Shown here in pieces: positions 27,892-34,437 of a stretch of DNA of 64,000 bases. The translations under genes were made by a program, and so were the position numbers. The stretch is from Amycolatopsis benzoatilytica AK 16/65 (lineage in GTDB: Bacteria; Actinomycetota; Actinomycetes; Mycobacteriales; Pseudonocardiaceae), in the NCBI RefSeq assembly GCF_000383915.1, contig NZ_KB912942.1:5574537-5638536 (forward strand). Direction: 5' to 3'. The notes below the pieces were generated by a model. The model did no database searches. It worked only from the letters and a program-made list of their open reading frames with translations, and had not been told where the DNA came from. Each line of letters begins with the position of its first letter. Within the stretch, counting starts at the first letter, position 1.

Positions 27892-28977
27892 ATGACCCTG
27901 TCCACCGTTCCACCGCCGGACGTGCTCCTCCCGGCGTATCCGTCCTTGCTTCCGGGCATCCACGTGCTCGAACGCGGCGGTGCCGAGATCCAGTTCGGCC
28001 TTGACCCGCGCCACGGCGTCGTCGCCGCCGGACTGCCCGCGCCGATCGTCGACAGCGTCCGCAGGCTCGACGGACGGCGCAGTCTGGAGTCCGTGCTGCT
28101 CGCGGCAGGCGAACACCGGAACCAGTTCCACCTGCTGCTGAAGCAACTGACCGCGCTCGGTTTGGTCACCGAAGCGGCGGCACCGAGCGCGAAGCGCGTC
28201 GAGACCGGGTTGTGGTCGTTGCGCGCCCGGCATTACCAACCCGCGCTCACCGACCGTCGTCGGCAGAGCTTCATCGGGGTCCACGGCAGCGGCCGGATCG
28301 CGGTCGCGGTGGCCGCGCTGCTGGCGACGGCCGGCGTCGGACATCTCGACATTCGAGCGTCCGGCACGGTCACCGAGGCCGACCTCGGCACCGGGCTCAC
28401 CCCCACTGAACTGGGCCAACCGCGACACAAAGCGATCCGTGCCGTCCTCTCCCGGATCGCGCCGGACGTCCGCACCTCGCGCAATCATCGCCGCATACCC
28501 GACCTCGTGCTGCTCACCGACACGCTGGTGCCGCCGCCGGAGGACGTCGCCAAGCTGGCCGAGGCCGGCATCCCGCATCTGCCGGTCCAGGTCCGCGAAG
28601 GAACCGGCATCGTCGGTCCGTTCGTGGAACCTGGCCGCAGTGCCTGCCTGCGCTGCTGCGACCTGCACCGGACCGACAGCGATCCGGCGTGGCCGCGGAT
28701 CGCGACCCAGCTGGTCGGCCAGATTCCACGACCCGACCTCGGTGCGGTGCAAGCGTGCGCCTCGTTGGCGGTCGCGCAGGCGATGCGCGTCCTCTCGCCG
28801 AGCGAAACCCGACCGCCGGCGTGGAACACCACGCTCGAGATCGACACCTTTGACGGGCAGCTGCGCCGCCAGTACTGGGAGCCGCATCCCGAGTGCGGCT
28901 GCGGCGCACCGGTTCCCTTGGAAGCAGAGCCCGACGAGGCTCCGAACGAACCAACGGAGGCACGTCAAGAGAGGTAG
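27892..28977 (+). CDS. TOMM-type leader-peptide-binding / ThiF-like cyclodehydratase-like protein
   Basis: 361 residues resembling the 'bacteriocin biosynthesis cyclodehydratase domain' proteins (E1-ubiquitin-activating-like fold). A winged-helix-like region covers residues 25-95, the part that binds leader peptides in TOMM systems. A Gly-rich GVHGSGRIAVAVAALLATAGVG (129-150) resembles the nucleotide loop of ThiF. The zinc-type cysteines are CLRCC (252-256) and ECGCGAP (335, 337). The catalytic YcaO partner is missing from the window. It starts at ATG 27892; an ATG at 27835 would overlap the DnaA-like boxes. Seven bases after its stop lies a 17-codon ORF, then an ABC1 kinase. Position equals Rv3196. 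Confidence 0.84.
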   Translation: MTLSTVPPPDVLLPAYPSLLPGIHVLERGGAEIQFGLDPRHGVVAAGLPAPIVDSVRRLDGRRSLESVLLAAGEHRNQFHLLLKQLTALGLVTEAAAPSAKRVETGLWSLRARHYQPALTDRRRQSFIGVHGSGRIAVAVAALLATAGVGHLDIRASGTVTEADLGTGLTPTELGQPRHKAIRAVLSRIAPDVRTSRNHRRIPDLVLLTDTLVPPPEDVAKLAEAGIPHLPVQVREGTGIVGPFVEPGRSACLRCCDLHRTDSDPAWPRIATQLVGQIPRPDLGAVQACASLAVAQAMRVLSPSETRPPAWNTTLEIDTFDGQLRRQYWEPHPECGCGAPVPLEAEPDEAPNEPTEARQER

Positions 28978-28984
28978 GACACAC

Positions 28985-29038
28985 ATGGACGCCGTCTGCG
29001 GGCTGCGGTGGCCGTGGTCGCCAGGGCAGAATCGCTAA
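28985..29038 (+). CDS. 17-residue ORF, candidate precursor or leader peptide
   Basis: Too short for ordinary gene calling. ATG at 28985 preceded by GAGAGG (28970-28975), an acceptable ribosome site; stop TAA at 29036-29038. The predicted peptide is MDAVCGLRWPWSPGQNR: one Cys, two Trp in a WPW, and a polar tail. It begins seven bases after the stop of the leader-binding-protein gene and ends one base before the GTG of the ABC1 kinase (TAA-G-GTG), so all three look translationally coupled. It could be a substrate of the cyclodehydratase-like protein, or simply a coupling or regulatory uORF for the kinase. From memory, M. tuberculosis has an unassigned short ORF (Rv3196A) in this slot. Confidence 0.6.
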   Translation: MDAVCGLRWPWSPGQNR

Positions 29039-29039
29039 G

Positions 29040-30383
29040 GTGACCGACTTCCGCGACCGCTCCGGAGAACGCGATTCCGCTATGCCGCGCCGCGGTGCTG
29101 CCCGCACCGCGAAGCTGGCCAGCCTGCCGCTCGGCATCGCCGGCCGGGCGGTCGGCGGATGGGGCAAACGGCTCGCCGGGCAAAGCGCTGAGCAGGTGAG
29201 CGCGACGCTGTCGGCGAAAGCCGCGGAGCAGCTGTTCGAGGTGCTCGGCACGCTCAAGGGCGGCGCGATGAAGTTCGGGCAAGCGTTGAGCGTGTTCGAA
29301 GCCGCGGTGCCGGACGACATGGCGCAGCCGTACCGGGAAGCGCTCACGAAGCTGCAGTCGGCGGCTCCCCCGATGTCGGCCCGGCAGACCCACCGGGTGC
29401 TCGCCGAGCAGCTCGGCCGGTCGTGGACCGGGCGTTTCGCGGACTTCGACGACGAGCCCGCCGCCGCGGCGAGCATCGGCCAGGTGCACCGCGGCGTCTG
29501 GCACGACGGTCGCCCGGTCGCGGTCAAGGTGCAGTACCCGGGAGCGGACGAGGCGTTGCGCAGCGACCTGCGTCAGCTGCAGCGGTTCAGCAGGCTGTTC
29601 CAGGCGTTCATCCCCGGCACTGACGTGAAGCCGCTGCTGACGGAGCTGTCCGAACGGATGGACGAGGAGCTCGACTACCTCGCCGAAGCGGACAATCAGC
29701 GCGCGTTCGTGAAGGCATTCGAGGGCGACCCCGCGTTCCTGATCCCGCGCGTCGTGGCGAGCGCGCCGAAGGTCGTGGTCAGCGAATGGGCCACCGGCAC
29801 TCCACTGGCCCAGATCATCGCGAACGGCGACGTGGAAACCCGGAATCTCGCCGGACGGCTGCTCGCCGAATTCCACTACTCGTCGCCGGCCCGGGCGCAT
29901 CTGCTGCACTCCGACCCGCACCCCGGCAACTTCATGCTCACCGAAGACCGCCGGCTGTGCGTCATCGACTTCGGCGGCGTCGCCAAGCTGCCGCACGGCA
30001 TTCCGCGGCACCTCGGCGAGATCACTCGCCTGGCCCTCGACGGCCACTCCGCCGAGCTCATGCGGCTGCTGCGCGAAAACGGCTTCGTCCGCGAGGATTC
30101 GCAGCTCGAAGCAGAGGAGGTACTGGCGTACCTCGCTCCGTTCACCGAGCCGCTGGCACAGCCGACGTTCCACTTCACCCGGCGCTGGATGCAACGGCAG
30201 GCGGGCCGGGTCGGCGATTCCCGCGGCAACGACTTCCATGTCGGCCGCTCGCTGAACCTGCCGCCGGAATACCTGATGATCCACCGGGTCACCGCGGGCT
30301 CCACCGGGATCCTCTGCCAGCTCGACGCCGAGATCCCGGCCCGGGGCATCGTGGAGCGCTGGCAGCCCGGGTTCGCCGCCTGA
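29040..30383 (+). CDS. ABC1/AarF (UbiB-like) atypical kinase
   Basis: 447 residues from GTG 29040. An N-terminal KxGQ-type motif is in LKGGAMKFGQALSVFE, the ABC1 hallmark in place of the Gly-rich loop. The nucleotide region follows with AAASIGQVHRG and the Lys in PVAVKVQYPG. The catalytic loop is LLHSDPHPGNFML and the metal Asp is in VIDFGGVAKL. No membrane helix is evident, unlike UbiB itself. Orthologues lie beside whiB7 in mycobacteria (Rv3197), where a link to macrolide resistance has been proposed. It is coupled to the 17-residue ORF and the cyclodehydratase-like gene upstream and is followed at once by two TTGTCCACA boxes. Confidence 0.9.
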   Translation: MTDFRDRSGERDSAMPRRGAARTAKLASLPLGIAGRAVGGWGKRLAGQSAEQVSATLSAKAAEQLFEVLGTLKGGAMKFGQALSVFEAAVPDDMAQPYREALTKLQSAAPPMSARQTHRVLAEQLGRSWTGRFADFDDEPAAAASIGQVHRGVWHDGRPVAVKVQYPGADEALRSDLRQLQRFSRLFQAFIPGTDVKPLLTELSERMDEELDYLAEADNQRAFVKAFEGDPAFLIPRVVASAPKVVVSEWATGTPLAQIIANGDVETRNLAGRLLAEFHYSSPARAHLLHSDPHPGNFMLTEDRRLCVIDFGGVAKLPHGIPRHLGEITRLALDGHSAELMRLLRENGFVREDSQLEAEEVLAYLAPFTEPLAQPTFHFTRRWMQRQAGRVGDSRGNDFHVGRSLNLPPEYLMIHRVTAGSTGILCQLDAEIPARGIVERWQPGFAA

Positions 30384-30384
30384 G

Positions 30385-30423
30385 TTGTCCACAGGGCAGT
30401 CCTGTTACCGAGAGTTGTCCACA
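30385..30423. promoter_or_regulatory. Direct pair of perfect DnaA-box-like 9-mers
   Basis: TTGTCCACA at 30385-30393 and again at 30415-30423, exactly 30 bp apart (about three helical turns). The first begins right at the ABC1 kinase stop codon. Together with the pair at 27813-27842 they bracket the three-gene cassette. Confidence 0.6.
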
Positions 30424-30451
30424 GATTGCGAAGCGTCGTTCTCTGTACGCC

Positions 30452-30471
30452 TTCGAGCCGCCATGCTCGAA
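30452..30471. promoter_or_regulatory. Inverted repeat at the AbiEi-like gene start
   Basis: TTCGAGC-CGCCAT-GCTCGAA, 7-bp perfect arms, ending two bases before the ATG at 30474. AbiEi antitoxins autorepress through inverted repeats upstream of their genes, so this is a plausible self-operator. Confidence 0.4.
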
Positions 30472-30473
30472 CC

Positions 30474-31415
30474 ATGACGACCACGACCGGCGACACTGAA
30501 GCCCTCGAATTCAGCGACCTTGTTTCACACGGCGTACTCCACCGGCGGCATTTGCGCGTCGCCGGCATCTCCGACCGAAGAGCCGCCCAGCTCTCCGGCC
30601 CCGGAGGACCGTGGCGGCAGGTTTACTCCGGGGTCTACCTGGTGCACGACAAACCGCCGAGCCGGGACGAACTCCTGCACGCGGCAGTGGCCAGGTTCGG
30701 CCCTGGATCGCTCATCACCGGCACCGACGCGCTGTGCGCACACGGCATCAGCCACCCGCGCACGCCGGAGATCCACCTGCTCGTGCCGCACAACCGAAGG
30801 CCGTCCTACGAACCGAACGTCATCGCGTCCCGCACCGCGCGCATGCCCGAGCCGGTCCTGATCAACGGACTCCCGTACGCCAACGCCGCCCGGGCGGCCC
30901 TCGACCTCGCCCGCCGGGAACAGAACCCCGACGAGATCGCGCGTTTGGTGTCATTGCCGCTGTACTGGGGCCTCGCCGGCCGAGAAGACCTCACCGCCGA
31001 ACTGGACTCCGGAAACCAGCGCGGCACCTCGGCAGTGCGCACGATTCTCCGGAACCTCGACGACAAGGAAACCTTCGCGCACGGTCACGCCCTGCGAGCC
31101 CTCCAGCGAACACCGCTGCCGACCCCGCAATGGAACGTCGCCATCTGCGATCTCCGGGGCCGACGGCTCGGCACTGCGGACGCCTGGTGGGACGAAGTCG
31201 GCATGGCATGGCGCTACCGCACCGCCGCCGGCTCCGACGACTTCAGCCATCTAGCCCTGGCCGCGACCGGCACTGTGCTGTTCCGCTGCACACCGCAGCA
31301 GCTGCAGGACTCACTGGAAGCGATGAGCGCCGAACTGCTCAGCGCCTACCGCCAAGCGACGCGCACTCCCCGTCCGAAGGTCCGAGCTGTCTATAAGACG
31401 GGAAATGCCGCATGA
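30474..31415 (+). CDS. AbiEi-type antitoxin domain protein (stand-alone)
   Basis: 313 residues. The N-terminal winged helix (LEFSDLVSHGVLHRRHLRVAGISDRRAAQL) is followed by the antitoxin-like PWRQVYSGVYLVHDKPPS strand and the LITGTDALCAHGI / RTPEIHLLVP block of AbiEi and DUF559-type transcriptional proteins. The C-terminal half (after residue 190) has a WDEVGMAWRY nuclease-like strand but no complete catalytic set that I can see. No AbiEii toxin gene is adjacent, and such solitary copies are common in Amycolatopsis-like genomes. It may be an autoregulated DNA-binding protein rather than half of a toxin-antitoxin pair. Confidence 0.7.
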   Translation: MTTTTGDTEALEFSDLVSHGVLHRRHLRVAGISDRRAAQLSGPGGPWRQVYSGVYLVHDKPPSRDELLHAAVARFGPGSLITGTDALCAHGISHPRTPEIHLLVPHNRRPSYEPNVIASRTARMPEPVLINGLPYANAARAALDLARREQNPDEIARLVSLPLYWGLAGREDLTAELDSGNQRGTSAVRTILRNLDDKETFAHGHALRALQRTPLPTPQWNVAICDLRGRRLGTADAWWDEVGMAWRYRTAAGSDDFSHLALAATGTVLFRCTPQQLQDSLEAMSAELLSAYRQATRTPRPKVRAVYKTGNAA

Positions 31416-31699
31416 CCCAGACCTGACCCCAGCACGCCGACGACGGTGGCCGCGGCATCGTCCTCGCTGTCCTCGCTCGCCATCGATCAGGCTGACCTGG
31501 CCCAGACCGGCTCGGGCTGGGCAGGCAGGACTGGTCCAGCGGGAGGCAAGCAGCCGAGGCAGCGAGGCCTGTACCAGCCCAGCCAGTTGGGCAGGCGAAG
31601 GGTCACCGGCGAAAACCGCGTGTCCTCCGCAGCCCGGGGAGGTGCACAGTGCCTGCCAACGGCTGCGGCTCGGGCCTGTCCCAGGTCAGGCAGCGACAG
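31416..31699. other. Gap with possible remnant of a small gene on the minus strand
   Basis: One minus-strand frame across about 31500-31660 reads LCTSPGCGGHAVFAGDPSPA, which looks protein-like (Cys pair plus Gly), but there is no good start or ribosome site. About 71 percent of the codons checked end in G or C, lower than neighbouring genes. I treat it as a decayed fragment or chance. Nothing else is seen. Confidence 0.3.
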
Positions 31700-31882
31700 C
31701 TACCAGTACTCGTCAGGCAGCTTGCCCTCGATGTCGCGGACGTGGCTGCGCGCGCAATTCGGGCACAGCCAGCGCTGGACGCCGTTCTCTTTGGTACTCG
31801 CCCAGGCCAGGGTCGCGATCGGGTCGGTCTCGGCAGCCCGAGACCGACCGCATCGCGAACAGGCCGGTTCCGGGGCGGTCAC
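31700..31882 (-). CDS. Small CxxC zinc-ribbon-like protein (60 aa)
   Basis: Two CxxC pairs, CSRCGRS near the N-terminus and CPNCARSH 29 residues later, make a classic zinc ribbon. The end is DIEGKLPDEYW. The GTG start at 31880-31882 overlaps the TGA of the methyltransferase upstream (GTGA), which sets the start and implies co-translation. Family function unknown; such ribbons are often nucleic-acid or protein adaptors. Confidence 0.75.
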   Translation of the reverse strand: MTAPEPACSRCGRSRAAETDPIATLAWASTKENGVQRWLCPNCARSHVRDIEGKLPDEYW

Positions 31883-32784
31883 GTTCGGCGACCGTGGTGG
31901 ACGGTTCGTGCGCCGAGCAAGTAGAGGTCGCGGCGCTTGCCGAGGTAGTGCGGGCTGTCCGGGTCGAGCAGGGAGGCCAAGACCGACTGGTCGTCGTCCG
32001 AAAGGTGATCGGCGGCGTTCATCGCGAGGCGCGAAAGGTGGTGGTGCACGTAGTCGGTGAGACCGTCCGGTCCTGGCGCGGGGTGGTCGACCAGCGCGCT
32101 GAATGAACGGACCTCGGCGAGCCCGGCGCGTTCGAGCGCGAGCGGCCAGCCGTAGGGCATCGGGACCGCGCCGTCGATGCCTTCGCGCATCCCGACAAAC
32201 CATGCCGCCTGCGCGGCCTGCAACCGGTCCTCCAGCCCGGGTCGGCCGACTCCGAGATCCCAAGGGAGGAAGCAGAAGGACAATCCGCCCTCAGCAAGTG
32301 CGACGATCCCGCCCGGACGGGCGATCGACGCGATCGTGCCGGTCGCTGCCTGCTGGTCCGGGAGGTGATGCACGACGCGCGACGCCCAGACAAGATCCGC
32401 GGCGGGCAGTCGGTCCGGCAATGCAGCGTCCGCGAGATCCGCGACGATCGCCTGGACCTCGACCTTCGACGCCGTGCCGTCGGTCGCCGCGGCTGCGGCT
32501 GCGTACTGGACGATGCGTGCAGCCTCCTGCAGAAGTTCAGGAGTCGCGTCTACCAGGACGATCGTGCCGCCGCTTCGTTCGGCCAATGCCGCCGCGAAAT
32601 GGGTACTCATGCCGCCGGCGCCGCAGCCCAGATCGATCACGGTCGGACGGGAGGGGAGTTTCTCGACAAGGCGTGCCGCGATGGCGGCTTGTGCGGGAGC
32701 GTCGAGGGCGTCGGCCGCGCGGAGGTACGCCAGCCGGTCTGCCCAGTCGATGTGGTCATGCGTATGTCCGGACACGAGGACCAT
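31879..32784 (-). CDS. SAM-dependent methyltransferase (class I)
   Basis: 301 residues. Motif I is VIDLGCGAGGMSTHFAAAL near residue 55, followed by the acidic ribose-binding end of strand 2 in TIVLVDATPELL and the strand-4 motif PAADLVWASRVVHHLPD. No substrate-specific motif stands out. It starts at the ATG 32782-32784 (MVLVSGHTHDH); further upstream starts add a basic, unlikely extension. The stop overlaps the zinc-ribbon gene. Nothing nearby indicates a pathway. Confidence 0.85.
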   Translation of the reverse strand: MVLVSGHTHDHIDWADRLAYLRAADALDAPAQAAIAARLVEKLPSRPTVIDLGCGAGGMSTHFAAALAERSGGTIVLVDATPELLQEAARIVQYAAAAAATDGTASKVEVQAIVADLADAALPDRLPAADLVWASRVVHHLPDQQAATGTIASIARPGGIVALAEGGLSFCFLPWDLGVGRPGLEDRLQAAQAAWFVGMREGIDGAVPMPYGWPLALERAGLAEVRSFSALVDHPAPGPDGLTDYVHHHLSRLAMNAADHLSDDDQSVLASLLDPDSPHYLGKRRDLYLLGARTVHHGRRT

Positions 32785-33125
32785 TGAACACCCGCCCACC
32801 ATCCGCGAACGAGAACGAGCCTGGAAGGTCCCCCGACAGGTGCCTTCCAGACTCGTTCCCACGATCGGCCGCGCGGGTCAGCGGTGCGCTGCGTGAGCCA
32901 AGAAAAGCCTTGGCCACCAAGGTAAATCAGCCGCGGCGTGCAGGCCGCCGCTCCGCCCCCCTCGGACGAAACGGCAGAGATCCGAGACTGACGAGCGGTT
33001 GTGGGCAGTCGAAAACCACTCGCCCGGGCAAGCCGGCATTCGATGCCAGCAGCCGCCCCGCAACCGAAGTCGACACCCGCTCAAAACCGCAGTCGGCACC
33101 CCTGCACAGGCAACCGACATCGGCA
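32785..33125. other. Intergenic stretch between methyltransferase and whiB7 operon
   Basis: I see no gene in either strand. The frames across it have mixed third-position composition and no family resemblance. Short repeats of GGCAGTCGR and CATCGGC appear as the hairpin at 33126 is approached. Confidence 0.4.
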
Positions 33126-33173
33126 GTCGGCATCGGCCGCAGGACTGGAGGCAGTCCTGCGGCCGATGCCGAC
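33126..33173 (-). terminator. Perfect 21-bp hairpin at the end of the whiB7 operon
   Basis: Arms at 33126-33146 and 33153-33173 are fully complementary around the loop GGAGGC. It lies 14 bp beyond the stop of the last whiB7-operon gene. There is no T run, so it is a terminator or 3' stabiliser of the L-shaped actinobacterial type. Confidence 0.65.
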
Positions 33174-33186
33174 CGCACGGTCCGGC

Positions 33187-33450
33187 TTAGTCCGGCGGGG
33201 CGTGCCGCTCGGCTCGGCTCTTCGCCCAGTCGGCGAGCCTCGACCAGCGGCGCGCGGCTCGGGCCTGACGCCATGGGCGTTGGGCCTCATGTTCGGTTAT
33301 CAGGTCCCGTATTCGGGCCCTCGACAGTTCTTCGTGAAGCAACATGTTGCTGATCTCCTGAGACTTGGTCTGCTTGGGTTTCGCCTGCACGGGGACGGTT
33401 TTTCCGGTGCGGGACTCGTAATCGCGGGTGGTGCGGACGTCGACGGTCAT
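33187..33450 (-). CDS. Small basic protein translationally coupled to WhiB7 (87 aa)
   Basis: Not a family I can name. It begins with the ATG at 33448-33450, which overlaps the whiB7 stop (ATGA), so it should be made together with WhiB7. The sequence is charged and helical, with KPKQTKSQEISNMLLHEELS in the middle and an arginine/tryptophan-rich C-terminus (WRQARAARRWSRLADWAKSR) that could contact nucleic acid or ribosomes. No cysteines and no membrane segment. Its strict coupling makes a role in the same antibiotic response plausible. Confidence 0.7.
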   Translation of the reverse strand: MTVDVRTTRDYESRTGKTVPVQAKPKQTKSQEISNMLLHEELSRARIRDLITEHEAQRPWRQARAARRWSRLADWAKSRAERHAPPD

Positions 33451-33794
33451 GCGGCGGCGCTCCTGGCTGCGGCGGCGGGTTCGAGGGCGGCGTTCTTGCG
33501 CGGACGGCCGCGGGGCCGCTTGCGCGCGATGACTGCGCCGCGTTCGAAGATTTCGCCTCCCCAGACACCCCAGGGCTCGCGCCGGGCGACTGCTCCGGCG
33601 AGGCATGCCTCGCGGACCGGGCAGCCGGCGCAGAACGCCTTGGCTCGTTCGAGCTCGGCGGGCGATTCGGCGAACCAGAGGTCCGCGTCCCGCGAGCGGC
33701 AGGGAAGTTCGGGTTCGGCGACCCCTTCGAGAAGGTCGCCGATGTCGAACCCCTCGGCCAGGGGGCCCTCGGCGAGGGCGATGGCGGATGACAT
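33447..33794 (-). CDS. whiB7: WhiB7-type Fe-S transcription factor
   Basis: 115 residues. The four [4Fe-4S] cysteines are Cys32, Cys55, Cys58 and Cys64. The turn GVWGGE (76-81) contacts sigma factor SigA, and the AT-hook RGRPRK (95-100) distinguishes WhiB7 from other Wbl proteins. WhiB7 activates intrinsic drug-resistance genes after ribosome-targeting antibiotics. AAAGGAG seven bases before the ATG fixes the start at 33794, although the frame is open further upstream through the attenuator. The 0.5-kb leader carries a WhiB7-type promoter, a uORF and an intrinsic terminator. Confidence 0.95.
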   Translation of the reverse strand: MSSAIALAEGPLAEGFDIGDLLEGVAEPELPCRSRDADLWFAESPAELERAKAFCAGCPVREACLAGAVARREPWGVWGGEIFERGAVIARKRPRGRPRKNAALEPAAAARSAAA

Positions 33795-33877
33795 TTCCGG
33801 GCTCCTTTGCGATGCGGTGGTGCGGGCGGTGTGGGTGGCGATCGAACTGGACAACTTGTTCCTTCTGTTGTGCAGCC

Positions 33878-33927
33878 AAAAAAACACGAAGGCCGCGGAT
33901 CCGGTTACCGGTTCCGCGGCCTTCGTG
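33878..33927 (-). terminator. whiB7 leader attenuator
   Basis: On the transcribed strand the stem CACGAAGGCCGCGGA (33913-33927) pairs perfectly with its complement (33885-33899) around a 13-base loop holding CCGG..CCGG. Seven T residues follow (33878-33884). It is 84 bases upstream of the whiB7 start, inside the leader, so it must be overridden for expression. A small stem, TCCTGAC-GCAG-GTCAGGA at 33937-33954, lies just before it at the uORF stop. Confidence 0.9.
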
Positions 33928-33948
33928 AGCCTCATGTCCTGACGCAGG

Positions 33949-34224
33949 TCAGGAACTTCGCTCCCGTATCGACAACGGAACACGGAACTGCTTGATGGTC
34001 GGCAGATCGGCATCAACCTGCGGGTACGCGGCGACGACGGCCGTCGCGAGGGCGATGCCGGCCGGGGTCCCGTTGCCTTCGATGAGACGCAGTCCGTCGA
34101 TACGACGCCGCGTTCCGTCGACATGCGCAACCGTGGACACACCGGTGCCAGGGCGCGGAGCGGTCGGAGCCATGCAGACAGGCAGACCGGTGCCGGCTTT
34201 CAGAAACTTCGAGTTGCTGATCAT
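33949..34224 (-). CDS. Possible whiB7 leader ORF (91 codons)
   Basis: An open frame from ATG 34224 (preceded by AAAGGCGG) to TGA 33949-33951. It ends within the small stem that precedes the attenuator, a placement that suits translation-sensed antitermination. The predicted product has no family resemblance. Reported whiB7 uORFs are much shorter in mycobacteria, so a shorter frame inside this one may be the functional unit. Coding quality is moderate. Confidence 0.4.
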   Translation of the reverse strand: MISNSKFLKAGTGLPVCMAPTAPRPGTGVSTVAHVDGTRRRIDGLRLIEGNGTPAGIALATAVVAAYPQVDADLPTIKQFRVPLSIRERSS

Positions 34225-34324
34225 TTCACTGGCACCGCCTTTCTCTGCCGGACGCGCGCCGCCCGAGGCGGGCGCTGTCGTGTACTTCCCCAGACCGGGC
34301 CCTACTTCGCCCGGGTTCCTACGC

Positions 34325-34372
34325 AGGTTATGCGGCCCGGCGCGGGCGGGGCAACTTATTTTCCCAAATCTT
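34325..34372 (-). promoter_or_regulatory. whiB7 promoter with AT-hook element
   Basis: On the minus strand: an AT-rich block (AAGATTTGGGAAAATAAG, 34355-34372) directly abuts the -35 TTGCCC (34349-34354), then 18 bases, then the -10 TAACCT (34325-34330). An AT-rich element just upstream of -35 is how WhiB7 recognises its own promoter through the AT-hook. Expected start near 34318 gives a leader of about 525 nt. Confidence 0.7.
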
Positions 34373-34437
34373 TGTCGAAGCGACGGAGATCGCTGCCTAG
34401 CAGCAGGTTCGCCGCATCGATCACCGGATCGACGCGG

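Noticed and set aside
27892..28977. Full TOMM gene cluster with a YcaO enzyme
   Set aside because: No YcaO domain gene or dehydrogenase occurs in the window; the role of the E1-like protein must be different or rely on distant genes.
30474..31415. Type IV toxin-antitoxin pair (AbiEi/AbiEii)
   Set aside because: Only the antitoxin-like gene is present; no nucleotidyltransferase toxin is adjacent on either side.
33447..34142. A longer whiB7 start at 34142
   Set aside because: It would place the attenuator stem and T run inside the coding sequence; the AAAGGAG site at 33794 is far better.
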